From Nocardia brasiliensis (GTDB lineage Bacteria; Actinomycetota; Actinomycetes; Mycobacteriales; Mycobacteriaceae), in assembly GCF_011801125.1 (NCBI RefSeq), contig NZ_CP046171.1:124001-188000 (forward strand): a stretch of DNA of 64,000 bases, in the 5' to 3' direction. The notes under the pieces are model-generated. The model saw only the letters and a list, made by a program, of their open reading frames with translations. It had not been told where the DNA came from and made no database searches. The position numbers and the translations under genes were made by a program. The first letter of the stretch is position 1, and every line of letters begins with the position of its first letter. This document shows positions 18,700 to 26,487 of the stretch, piece after piece.

Positions 18700-19463
18700 G
18701 CCAGGGCAGTCGCGCGCCGTTCGTCGTGGCGCATCGGGGCGCCTCGGCGGCGCGTCCCGAACACACGCTCGCCGCATACGAATTGGCGCTGCAGGAAGGC
18801 GCGGACGGCGTCGAGTGCGACGTCCGGCTGACCAGGGACGGGCACCTGGTGTGCGTGCACGACCGCACCGTCGACCGGACCTCCTCCGGCACCGGCCTGG
18901 TCAGCGAGATGTCGCTGGACGAGCTGAAGGAACTCGACTTCGGCGCGGACGGCGCGCCGTCGCCGGTGCTCACGCTCAGCGAGCTGATCACCCTCGTGCT
19001 GGACTGGCGCAGCAGGCCGACCAAGCTGTTCATCGAGACCAAACATCCCGTGCGCTACGGCGCGCTGGTGGAGAACAAGCTGCTGGCCGAGTTGCAGCGG
19101 TTCGGCATCGCCACGCCCGCCTCCGCCGACCATTCACGCGCGGTGGTGATGTCGTTCGCCGCCACCGCGGTCTGGCGGATCCGCCGCGCCGCGCCGCTGC
19201 TGCCGACCGTGCTGCTCGGCGAATCCTCGCGCTACCTCGGCGGTTCCGCCGCGACGACGGTCGGCGCGACCGCCGTCGGGCCGTCGGTGAAGACGCTGCG
19301 CGAACACCCCGAACTGGTCGACAGGGCCGCCGCCGCGGGCCGCGCCACCTACTGCTGGACCGTCGACGACCCCGACGACGTCCGCCTCTGCGCCGACCTG
19401 GGCGTCAGCTGGGTCGCCACCAACCACCCCGGCCGCACCAAATCTCTCCTCGGCACCCCCTGA
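18696..19463 (+). CDS. glpQ: Glycerophosphodiester phosphodiesterase
   Basis: A 255-residue GDPD-family enzyme that hydrolyses glycerophosphodiesters to glycerol 3-phosphate and an alcohol. Catalytic elements are the His of VVAHRGASAARPEHTLAAY, the metal-binding Glu and Asp in DGVECDVRLTRDGHLVCVHD, and the Lys/Glu in KLFIETKHP. The C-terminal TYCWTVDDPDD closes the TIM barrel. No signal peptide is evident. It corresponds to Rv3842c (glpQ1). GTG 18696 overlaps the preceding stop, implying coupled translation. Confidence 0.92.
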   Translation: MSQGSRAPFVVAHRGASAARPEHTLAAYELALQEGADGVECDVRLTRDGHLVCVHDRTVDRTSSGTGLVSEMSLDELKELDFGADGAPSPVLTLSELITLVLDWRSRPTKLFIETKHPVRYGALVENKLLAELQRFGIATPASADHSRAVVMSFAATAVWRIRRAAPLLPTVLLGESSRYLGGSAATTVGATAVGPSVKTLREHPELVDRAAAAGRATYCWTVDDPDDVRLCADLGVSWVATNHPGRTKSLLGTP

Positions 19464-20061
19464 ACGCAAGCCACCACGCACAACCGCAAGACCGACCCGC
19501 CTGCCGCGGCACCCGCCGGACTTCCCTGCGGATCGAATGGGCGGGCTGTCGCGCGCCGGAGTCCGCGGTGTGTGCACCTATCGGCGTAGATGTGCGGGAT
19601 CAGATGGGTCCGTCGATCAGCCAACGGCGATGCCGATGCGTTCGATTCCACATGTGCACCGGTGCGGATCATTTGGGCGGTCCTGTCGTGCCGAAGTCGG
19701 CGTGCGGACCAATCGGCGTAGGTGCGGTGGATTTGTCGATGGGCCAGACGTGCCGATGCGCTGGGTGTCCTCACGCGTGGATTGCCGCGGACCGGGGGAG
19801 TGGTCCTGCCGCGTGTGGCTGACGTGCCGCCGGGAGCGCGGTACCGCGCCGGAGTCCGCACCGCGCCGATCGCGGAAATGGTGGACACCTGGGCACATTC
19901 CGCCGGGGCGTGCGGGGGTTGTATACCCCGGTGAACGGATCGTGCAGGGGGTGGTGATGAACGTGGTTGGGGGCGTGTGCTATTCGACGGGAGCGTGGGG
20001 TGGGGCGGGGTCGGTGGGGATTCGCTGCCGTGGCGCGCGGGGTGGCGGCGGGCACACCCTG
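19464..20061. repeat. Gene-free stretch with degenerate direct repeats
   Basis: No gene is convincing here. Between about 19580 and 19770 two related blocks repeat the order ATCGGCGTAGxTGxGG, GGAT/GATC, GTCGAT, then GCCGATGCG. The right part (19900-20061) is G/T-rich on the + strand. Confidence 0.45.
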
Positions 20062-20067
20062 TAGGTT
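20062..20067 (+). promoter_or_regulatory. Leaderless -10 of DUF5926 gene
   Basis: TAGGTT lies 8 bases before GTG 20076; no Shine-Dalgarno sequence is present. Confidence 0.5.
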
Positions 20068-20075
20068 GACCCCCC

Positions 20076-20996
20076 GTGGGTAAGAGCAAGCGCAACAGTC
20101 CTAAGCCCGGCGGGAACCGGGCCCAGCGTCTCGCCGAGCGGAAGGCCGCGCAGGAGCAGGCGGCGCAGTCCGTCACGCGTCCCTTCGAGGGGCTGGCCGC
20201 GGAGTGCGATCTGGTCGCGCTGCGCGAATTCGTGCCGTCGGCGACCGCCGAGCTGAAGCTGGTGTCGAGCGTCGCGGCCGAACGCCCGGTCGTGCTCGCC
20301 ACCGTGCTCCCCGGCGCGGTCGCCGCGCTGGTGCGCGCGGGTGAGCCGCCGACCGGTTTCGTCGGCGCGCAGGTGCAGTTTCAGGGTGCCGACGCGGGCG
20401 CGGACCTGGCCGCCGCGATCCTGTGGACGCAGTCCGCCGAGCCGGGCGACTCGCTGTCGTCGGTGCAGAGCGTGGCGGGCGGCCCGCGGCTGGCCGACGT
20501 GATCGATCCGGGCGCCGCCCTGGATCTCACGGTGCACCAGGACTTCGACTGGTGGGTGCCCGAGGGCGTGCAGCCGGACGCGCAGGTGGCCGCGACCATC
20601 GAACAGGCCAAGCAGGCGATCATGCCCTCGGCGCGGATCGCGCTCGACCCGGGCACCGCTGGCGCGGCGTGGTGGGTGGATGCCGGCGAGAAGGCGCACA
20701 TCCGCTGGGTCCGTCCGGAGAACGAGGACGAGCTGATGCTGGCGCTGGCGCGGCTGCATGCCGCGGGTGGACTGCAACTCGGCGAGGGTTCCCGGTTCGC
20801 GGGTTCGTTCCGGACGCACGGCGTGCTGGTCCCGGTGTTCGACCTGGACCGGGAGCGGCACGCGGACGAATGGACCAAGCCCGCCGAGGAATTCGGCGTC
20901 CGGCTGGCCGAGGCGCTCGCCGTCGACGCGCCGCTGAGCGCCGAGGAGCGTCGCTCGCGCGACGGGCTGCGTTCGCGCCAGGTCACCCTGCGCTGA
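20076..20996 (+). CDS. DUF5926 family protein
   Basis: A 306-residue soluble protein beginning with a basic tail (GKSKRNSPKPGGNRAQRLAERKAAQ), then RPFEGLAAECDLVALREFVPSATAEL, which fits the actinobacterial DUF5926 family. Members are sometimes labelled SecA-like, but no ATPase motif is present here. The function is unknown. The basic N-terminus could contact RNA or ribosomes (inference). Confidence 0.8.
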   Translation: MGKSKRNSPKPGGNRAQRLAERKAAQEQAAQSVTRPFEGLAAECDLVALREFVPSATAELKLVSSVAAERPVVLATVLPGAVAALVRAGEPPTGFVGAQVQFQGADAGADLAAAILWTQSAEPGDSLSSVQSVAGGPRLADVIDPGAALDLTVHQDFDWWVPEGVQPDAQVAATIEQAKQAIMPSARIALDPGTAGAAWWVDAGEKAHIRWVRPENEDELMLALARLHAAGGLQLGEGSRFAGSFRTHGVLVPVFDLDRERHADEWTKPAEEFGVRLAEALAVDAPLSAEERRSRDGLRSRQVTLR

Positions 20997-21083
20997 CCAA
21001 AATAAAGCGGATTGATTTCAGGCAAAATCCAGCCGAATGATCTTCGCTCCGTTAGTTTTTCCTCTGACACCGAAGGCTGGTGT

Positions 21084-21101
21084 GGGTGAGGGCAGTCTCA
21101 C
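21084..21101 (+). promoter_or_regulatory. Leader hairpin before the 18-codon ORF
   Basis: GGTGAG and CTCACC form a 6-base stem around GGCAGT, 27 bases before the peptide start. The region 21000-21065 just upstream is AT-rich for this genome and may hold the promoter. Confidence 0.35.
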
Positions 21102-21128
21102 CGAACGATGAGGAATGAGGGCACACCA

Positions 21129-21185
21129 ATGGAGCAGATCCTGAAGATCATCACGTCCCTGATCAGCACGCTGAGCGCCAGCTAG
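21129..21185 (+). CDS. 18-residue amphipathic peptide
   Basis: An ORF too short for routine calling: MEQILKIITSLISTLSAS, stop TAG. GAGGG at 21117-21121 stands 7 bases before the ATG, an excellent ribosome site. An in-frame ATG at 21108 has none. A 13-base perfect terminator begins 21 bases after the stop. As a helix, I4, L5, I8, L11, I12 and L15 line one face and E, Q, K, T, S the other. It has no Cys, no aromatic residue and no signal peptide. Size and amphipathicity recall phenol-soluble modulins, but no homology is claimed. Other options are a leader peptide or small membrane regulator. Confidence 0.55.
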   Translation: MEQILKIITSLISTLSAS

Positions 21186-21205
21186 CGCTCGCGCGGGATA
21201 CGGCG

Positions 21206-21241
21206 AAAGGCCCAGCTCGTCGCGAAGAGCTGGGCCTTTTT
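21206..21241. terminator. Strong intrinsic terminator
   Basis: AAAGGCCCAGCTC and GAGCTGGGCCTTT form a perfect 13-base stem with an 8-base loop, followed by TT and preceded by AAA, so it can work in both directions: for the peptide gene and for the ferritin gene ending at 21259. Confidence 0.85.
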
Positions 21242-21258
21242 GCTCGAGTCGCCTCGGT

Positions 21259-21807
21259 CTAGACGGTGCCGCCCGCGGCCGACGGCGCGCCGGAAGCGTC
21301 ACTCGGACCGCTCATTTCGCGGGCGATGAACTCTTCCAGGTCGAACAGGTTCGACCCGGCGCGATCGGCGATATTGAGCAGGGTGGTCATATTGGCGACC
21401 TCCTCGACCTGCTCCTTCAGGAACCACTGCATGAACTGCTCGCCGAGGTAGTCGCCCTCTTCGCGGGCCGTGCTCGCCAGCTGGATGATCTGGTCGGTGA
21501 CCGTCTTCTCCTGGGCGAGGGCCAGCGCGATCGGCTCGCGCACATTCTCGAACTTGGATTTCGCGGCGTCGATTCCGGCGAGGTCGACGCTGATATCGCG
21601 ATCGAGGAAGTACTGCACGATCATCATCGCGTGATTACGCTCTTCGACCGCCTGCGCGTAGAACCGTTTGGCCAACTGGGGCAGATCAGCATTGTCGAAC
21701 CACACCGCGATAGCGATGTATTGATGTTCGGCATTGAATTCATGCCTGATCTGGTCGTGGAGCAGGCCGTGGAATTTGCTGCGAGGGGACTCCGGATGGC
21801 TGGACAT
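21259..21807 (-). CDS. bfrB: Ferritin (BfrB type)
   Basis: A 182-residue ferritin close to M. tuberculosis BfrB (Rv3841). Ferroxidase residues are in place: Glu in RHEFNAEHQY (residue 23), the Glu pair and His in AVEERNHAMM (55, 56, 59), Glu in LAQEKTVTDQ and the GEQFMQWFLKEQVEE segment. No haem-ligating Met is evident. It oxidises and stores iron in a 24-mer shell. The end GAPSAAGGTV recalls the BfrB tail. The start at ATG 21807 follows homology; ATG 21843, with AAGG 10 bases upstream, is an alternative. An IdeR-like box lies upstream. Confidence 0.9.
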   Translation of the reverse strand: MSSHPESPRSKFHGLLHDQIRHEFNAEHQYIAIAVWFDNADLPQLAKRFYAQAVEERNHAMMIVQYFLDRDISVDLAGIDAAKSKFENVREPIALALAQEKTVTDQIIQLASTAREEGDYLGEQFMQWFLKEQVEEVANMTTLLNIADRAGSNLFDLEEFIAREMSGPSDASGAPSAAGGTV

Positions 21808-21859
21808 AGTGGTGACATTAGCGCTGGTCAGGGCGCGTGTCATCCAAGTGCAACCTTAT

Positions 21860-21878
21860 TGAGGCTAGTATTGCCTAA
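21860..21878 (-). promoter_or_regulatory. IdeR-like iron box between ferritin genes
   Basis: TTAGGCAATACTAGCCTCA on the minus strand matches the IdeR consensus TTAGGTTAGGCTAACCTAA at 13 of 19 positions. IdeR with Fe(II) activates ferritin genes in mycobacteria. It lies between the two ferritin genes, so bfrB may be expressed separately from the upstream copy. Confidence 0.5.
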
Positions 21879-22421
21879 TTAATTCTGTGCTGCGCCCGCC
21901 ATTCTCGGGCCGGTGGTATCGATGCGTTGGGGTGCACGTAACTCGCGCGCAATGAACTGTTCGACATCGAACAGATCGTCCGCGCCGCGGTCGATCACGG
22001 TCAATAGCGTGCTCATCCGGGCGACGTCCTCGACCTGTTCCTTGAGGAACCATTGGATGAAACGCTCGCCGAGATAGTCGCCCGACTCGCGGGCCGCGCG
22101 GGCGAGCCCGGTGATCTGGGTGCCGCGCCGCTGCTCGTCCTCCAGCAGGAAAGCTATTGTGGCACGGGGGGATTCGAAGGCGGACCGGACCTCGTGCAGC
22201 CCGCCGATGCGGACCGGTACGTCGCGATCGAGCAGATACTGCACCATCCGCAGCGCGTGCCCGCGCTGCTGCTCGGACTTGGCGTAGCAGTGTTTCGCCA
22301 ACTGCGGCAACCGATTCGAATCGAAGTACACCGCCGCGGCCAGATACTGCTGGGCGGCGGTGAAGCCGCGGTGCAGTTGCTCGTGCAGCAGACCAGGGAA
22401 CGACTCGTCGGTGTCGGCCAT
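21879..22421 (-). CDS. Ferritin paralogue with altered ferroxidase site
   Basis: A 180-residue ferritin-fold protein, clearly paralogous to its neighbour (AAQQYLAAAVYFDSNRLPQLAKHCYAK; GDYLGERFIQWFLKEQVEDV). Key iron ligands are changed: Gly19 replaces the Glu of HEF, and Gln51-Gln52 replace the Glu pair before the retained His55. The fold and helix lengths are intact. It may be non-catalytic and co-assemble with BfrB, or bind another cargo; that is inference. It starts 11 bases after the LCP gene and is likely co-transcribed with it. Confidence 0.85.
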   Translation of the reverse strand: MADTDESFPGLLHEQLHRGFTAAQQYLAAAVYFDSNRLPQLAKHCYAKSEQQRGHALRMVQYLLDRDVPVRIGGLHEVRSAFESPRATIAFLLEDEQRRGTQITGLARAARESGDYLGERFIQWFLKEQVEDVARMSTLLTVIDRGADDLFDVEQFIARELRAPQRIDTTGPRMAGAAQN

Positions 22422-22431
22422 GTGCTCGACG

Positions 22432-23748
22432 TTACCTGGTGAGCAGATCCTCCGGGATCGGTTGGTCCTTGGCCAGCGCGTCGAAGAATCCGCTCGCCTT
22501 GTTCTTGTCCCAGAGCAGCACGTTGCCGCTGGCGGTGTCGTCGAACCCACCGATCGGCACCGTGGTCGCCACGGTGTCGCCGCGCAGCGCCCAGCCTAGC
22601 TGCGCCAGGTTCCAGATGTGGTCGCCGTTGTCGACCTTCAGCGACTTGACCGTGTCCGAGGCCAACGGCCACAGCGTGAACGGATTGGCCAGTGTCGCAG
22701 CGCTTGTCGCCTTCTTCAGCAGCGCGGCCATGAAGATGCGCTGGTTGTTCATCCGGTCCAGGTCGGCCAGCGCGGTCGCGCGGCTGCGCACAAAACCGAG
22801 CGCTTCCGGTCCGGTCAGCTTCTGGCAGCCCGCGGGCAGGTTGATTCCCGCGAGCGGGTCGTCGATGGCGGCGGGCAGGCAGACATCGATGCCGCCGAGC
22901 GCGTCGACCACGCCGGCGAAACCGCTGAAGCCGATCTGCGCGTAGTGGTCGATGCGCAGGCCGGTGGCGATCTCCACGGTCTGCACCAGCAGCGGTGCGC
23001 CGCCGATGGCGAAGGCCGCGTTCAGCTTGTCCTTGCCGTTGCCTGGGATGCTGACATACGAGTCGCGCGGCAGGCTCACCAATGTCGCCTTACCCGACTT
23101 CGGCAGGTGCACCAGCATGATCGTGTCGGTGCGTTCCGGACCGACCTCGCCGCCGGTGGCGAGCTGCTGCTCCTGCTCGGCGGTCAGGCCGGCGCGGCCG
23201 TCGGAACCGACGAGCAACCAGTTGGTGCCCGGCGTGTCGGCGATGCGCTCGGCATAGTTCGCCAGCGCCGGAATCCGGGTCAGGGATCGATCGAGCTGCA
23301 CGACGGCGCCGATCACGGCGAGCACGAGCACCAGCAGGAAGACGAGGAACCAGCGGAAATAGTGTCGTTTGCGGCGCGGGCGCGGGGCACGCTCCTGGCG
23401 TGGCGGGGCGGAAGGGGGCGGTGGCGGCGGTGCGCCGCGGAACTGTCGCGGCGGCGGGTCCTCGCGATAGGGGACCGGCTGCTGGGTCGGCGCGTGGGTC
23501 GGCGGGCGGCGCTTGTCCATCGGCGGTGGTATCCGCGTCGCGGCCTGCTCCGGCGGCACCTGCGAGTAGGCCAGCGGCGGCGCGTGCGGGCCGCCGCGCC
23601 GCATGACCTGCGTCGGTTCGACGTAGGGTGCACGGGGGTCACCAGGCGGCGGACCCGCCCGGTGCGGTCCGGGCCGTGGCATCGGCGCCCGGCCGGGCGG
23701 CGGCACCCGGCGCATCGGCGCGCGGTACTGGGGGTCGTCGCCATTCAT
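22432..23748 (-). CDS. LCP family protein (LytR-CpsA-Psr)
   Basis: A 438-residue protein: a cytosolic Pro-rich region of about 130 residues (many PPP runs), a membrane helix after RRKRHYFRW, then an extracellular LCP domain. Conserved pieces are LLVGSDGRAGL, RTDTIMLVHL, SLPRDSYVSIPG, KLNAAFAIGG, DALGGIDVCL and FVRSRATALADLDRMNNQR, with the Arg and Asp residues that bind polyprenyl pyrophosphate. LCP enzymes attach arabinogalactan or other polymers to peptidoglycan. It corresponds to Rv3840. ATG 23748 is supported by a leaderless -10. Confidence 0.9.
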   Translation of the reverse strand: MNGDDPQYRAPMRRVPPPGRAPMPRPGPHRAGPPPGDPRAPYVEPTQVMRRGGPHAPPLAYSQVPPEQAATRIPPPMDKRRPPTHAPTQQPVPYREDPPPRQFRGAPPPPPPSAPPRQERAPRPRRKRHYFRWFLVFLLVLVLAVIGAVVQLDRSLTRIPALANYAERIADTPGTNWLLVGSDGRAGLTAEQEQQLATGGEVGPERTDTIMLVHLPKSGKATLVSLPRDSYVSIPGNGKDKLNAAFAIGGAPLLVQTVEIATGLRIDHYAQIGFSGFAGVVDALGGIDVCLPAAIDDPLAGINLPAGCQKLTGPEALGFVRSRATALADLDRMNNQRIFMAALLKKATSAATLANPFTLWPLASDTVKSLKVDNGDHIWNLAQLGWALRGDTVATTVPIGGFDDTASGNVLLWDKNKASGFFDALAKDQPIPEDLLTR

Positions 23749-23755
23749 CACAATG

Positions 23756-23761
23756 ACTCTA
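23756..23761 (-). promoter_or_regulatory. Leaderless -10 of LCP gene
   Basis: TAGAGT lies exactly 7 bases before ATG 23748 on the minus strand. Confidence 0.55.
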
Positions 23762-23953
23762 CTTATCGCTCGTCGCTCCGGGCGCTCGTGCGCCGGATGA
23801 TCTCGGCCCGGCGTGCCGGTGCCAGCGCCCTTCCATCGGGAGCACTCTTTATGAATTCGCCTGGACCGGCGCGCTGTTATCGCTCGGCCAGGAACGGTTG
23901 GGTCACAGCTGGGTCGCCGGAGGTCACGCCCCTGGAAAAACTTTCGGCGCCGA

Positions 23954-23980
23954 TGTCGAGAACGCGAGGACCGCTCCGTC
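23954..23980 (+). promoter_or_regulatory. Candidate ECF42 autoregulated promoter
   Basis: TGTCGA (23954-23959) is followed after 17 bases by CGTC (23977-23980). This fits the reported ECF42 promoter type (TGTCGA at -35, CG(A/T)C at -10, as I recall it) and lies about 50 bases upstream of the YCII gene of the ECF42 pair. Confidence 0.5.
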
Positions 23981-24029
23981 CCAGGGACACAGCGGCCAGA
24001 ATGGGCCGTACCGCACGAAGGAGATCATC

Positions 24030-24440
24030 ATGGCGAAATACCTGCTGCTCAAGCACTATCGCGGCGGCCCGGCCCCGGTTGTGGACCACGGGCCGCTGGA
24101 CCAATGGACACCGGCCGAGGTCGACGCGCACATCCGGTTCATGCGTGATTTCGCGGCCCGGTTGGAGCAGACGGGAGAGTTCGTCGACACCCAGGCACTC
24201 TCCCCGGAGGGCGCGTTCGTCCGATACGACGGGGAGGGACGGCCGCCGGTGACCGACGGGCCGTTCGCCGAGACCAAGGACCTGATCGCCGGGTGGTACA
24301 TCATCGACGTCGAGTCCTGGGAGCGCGCGGTCGAGTTGGCCCGCGAGCTCTCCGCCGCGCCCGGCCCCGGCGGCAAGCCGATCTGCGAATGGCTCGAGGT
24401 GCGGCCGTTCTACGGCGTGCCCGCCACGGTCACGGAGTGA
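24030..24440 (+). CDS. YCII-related (DGPF) protein
   Basis: A 136-residue single-domain protein of the YCII/DGPF superfamily, with the hallmark VTDGPFAETKDLIAGWYIIDVESW. Family members have an active-site-like His/Asp pair but no established reaction. Genes for such proteins neighbour ECF42 sigma factors throughout the actinobacteria. AAGGAG stands 6 bases before ATG 24030, and the stop overlaps the sigma factor start as GTGA, so the pair is coupled. Confidence 0.9.
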   Translation: MAKYLLLKHYRGGPAPVVDHGPLDQWTPAEVDAHIRFMRDFAARLEQTGEFVDTQALSPEGAFVRYDGEGRPPVTDGPFAETKDLIAGWYIIDVESWERAVELARELSAAPGPGGKPICEWLEVRPFYGVPATVTE

Positions 24441-25591
24441 CGTCGGTGGACGCGGCGGCGTTGCGCACTCTCACCCCCGCGGTGCTGGCGATACTCGTGC
24501 GCCGCGGCGCCGATTTCGCCGCCGCCGAGGACGCCGTGCAGGAGGCGCTGATCGAGGCGTTGCGTGCCTGGCCGGACGAGCCGCCGCGCGATCCCAAGGG
24601 CTGGCTCGTCGCGGTGGCCTGGCGCAAATTCCTCGACGCCGTCCGTGCCGAGACATCGCGGCGCAGGCGCGAAGAACTCGTCGAGGTCGAGCCGCCCCCT
24701 GGCCAGGCCGAGACCGCGGACGACACGCTGCAGCTCTACTTTCTGTGCGCGCATCCGTCCCTGACGCCCGCTTCGGCCGTCGCGCTCACCTTGCGCGCGG
24801 TCGGCGGCTTGACCACGCGGCAGATCGCGCAGGCGTACCTGGTGCCGGAAGCGACCATGGCGCAACGGATCAGCCGAGCCAAGCGGACGGTATCCGGCGT
24901 CCGGCTCAACCGGGCAGGCGATGTCTCGACCGTGCTGCGCGTGCTCTACCTGGTCTTCAACGAGGGCTACACCGGTGACGTCGACCTGGCGGGTGAGGCG
25001 ATCCGGCTCACCCGCCAGCTGGCGGCGCTGACCAGGCACGAAGAGGTCGCGGGTCTGCTCGCGCTGATGCTGCTGCACCACGCCCGGCGCCCGGCGAGGA
25101 CCCGCGCCGACGGCAGCCTCGTGCCGCTGGCCGAGCAGGACCGCGGTCGCTGGGATACCCGCCTGATCGCCGAGGGGGTCGACATCCTGCAGACCGCGCT
25201 GGCGCGCGAGCGGCTCGGGGAATTCCAGGCGCAAGCCGCCATCGCCGCACTGCACGCCGACGCCAGGACCGCCGCCGAGACCGACTGGGTGCAGATCGTC
25301 GAGTGGTACGACGAATTGGTCGCGCTCACCGACAGCCCGGTCGCGCGTCTCAACCGAGCGGTCGCAGTGGGTGAGGCGGACGGCCCACGCGCCGGCCTGC
25401 TCGCCCTGGCCGAACTCGAACCCACCCTGCCCCGCTACGCCGCGGTCGAGGCGTACCTCCGCGAACGTGACGGCGACCGGGAATCCGCCGCCCGCCTTTA
25501 CCGCGCCGCCGCCGACGCCGCCACCACCCTCCCCGAACGCGAACACCTCACCCGGCAGGCGGCACGCCTCAACGCACTGCTGCGCGGGTGA
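24437..25591 (+). CDS. ECF42-type RNA polymerase sigma factor
   Basis: A 384-residue ECF sigma factor. Region 2 is around FAAAEDAVQEALIEALRAWP with NPKGWLVAVAWRKFLD-like sequence; region 4 is VGGLTTRQIAQAYLVPEATMAQRISRAKR. After about residue 165 comes a long helical extension (RVLYLVFNEGYTGD, LARERLGEFQAQAAIAALHA, LTDSPVARLNRAVAVGEADGP) with tetratricopeptide-like periodicity, which replaces an anti-sigma factor as the likely regulatory element in ECF42. No anti-sigma gene is present. The coupled YCII gene is the typical partner. Confidence 0.9.
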   Translation: MTSVDAAALRTLTPAVLAILVRRGADFAAAEDAVQEALIEALRAWPDEPPRDPKGWLVAVAWRKFLDAVRAETSRRRREELVEVEPPPGQAETADDTLQLYFLCAHPSLTPASAVALTLRAVGGLTTRQIAQAYLVPEATMAQRISRAKRTVSGVRLNRAGDVSTVLRVLYLVFNEGYTGDVDLAGEAIRLTRQLAALTRHEEVAGLLALMLLHHARRPARTRADGSLVPLAEQDRGRWDTRLIAEGVDILQTALARERLGEFQAQAAIAALHADARTAAETDWVQIVEWYDELVALTDSPVARLNRAVAVGEADGPRAGLLALAELEPTLPRYAAVEAYLRERDGDRESAARLYRAAADAATTLPEREHLTRQAARLNALLRG

Positions 25592-25621
25592 GCGGGCGGT
25601 ATCTGCTTGCCGGGCAGGTGT

Positions 25622-26410
25622 TCACGGCAACCAGGAGACGTGGCCGCGGAGGAAGGTGTAGCCGAGGTAGGCGACCGCGTCGATGGTGGCGTGCGCGAGG
25701 ACCAGTGGCCACAGCCGGTTGGTGCGCTGCCAGTAGCGTCCGAACACCAAGCCCATCACCACGTTTCCGATGCCGCCGCCGAGTCCCTGGTACAGGTGGT
25801 AGCTGCCGCGCAGCAGCGCCGAGGCGAACAGCGCGGAATTCTCCGACCACCCCAGCTTGCGCAGCCGGGTGATCAGGAAGGCGACCACGATGATCTCCTC
25901 GGCCAGCGAGTTCGCGCACGCGGACAGGATCAGCGCGGGCAGTCGCCACCAGTGGTCGTCGATCGAGGCGGGCACGATCGTCACGCTCATCCCCAGCGCG
26001 TGCGCGACCAGATACAGACCGAGGCCCGGCAGGCCGATCACGGCGGCGAGCACCAGTCCGGGCAGGACATCGGCGCGAAAACGCAGGCGTGTCGCGAGCC
26101 CGATCAGCCGCGGCCCGATGCCGCTGCGCCACAACAGGTACAGGCCGAGCGCCGCCCACCCGAGCAGCCGCGCCACGCTCAGCAACTGGAACAGCAGATC
26201 GATCGCCGACTGCGTGGAGCGCGACGGATTCAACGCGACCGTGCGCCCACCCACCCCGCCCGGTGCGAGCGCGCTCTCCACCAGCGACAGGGCCGCATTG
26301 AGCCCGCTCAACCCGAAGGTGACCACGAGCACGACCGCGATCTCGAGTTTGATCCCGAGCCGTTCCCGCTCCGTCAGCTCCGCAGGCTCGTCACCAACCG
26401 CACCACGCAT
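25622..26410 (-). CDS. CPBP family intramembrane metalloprotease
   Basis: A 262-residue membrane protein with seven or eight helices. The CPBP (CAAX protease) motifs are present: EE in SLAEEIIVVAFLITRL, a His in RGSYHLYQGLGGGIGNVVMGLVFG, and HATIDAVAYLG at the end. These Glu and His residues form the glutamate-type active site in Rce1-like enzymes. Substrates are unknown; actinobacterial members may process peptides or membrane proteins. No operon partner. Confidence 0.85.
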   Translation of the reverse strand: MRGAVGDEPAELTERERLGIKLEIAVVLVVTFGLSGLNAALSLVESALAPGGVGGRTVALNPSRSTQSAIDLLFQLLSVARLLGWAALGLYLLWRSGIGPRLIGLATRLRFRADVLPGLVLAAVIGLPGLGLYLVAHALGMSVTIVPASIDDHWWRLPALILSACANSLAEEIIVVAFLITRLRKLGWSENSALFASALLRGSYHLYQGLGGGIGNVVMGLVFGRYWQRTNRLWPLVLAHATIDAVAYLGYTFLRGHVSWLP

Positions 26411-26487
26411 CCCTCGAATCTATTGCCCGGCACGCCGCGCGTCGCGTCACGCACCGCTGGCGGGTGACGCATCAGGTCCGGGTGGGG

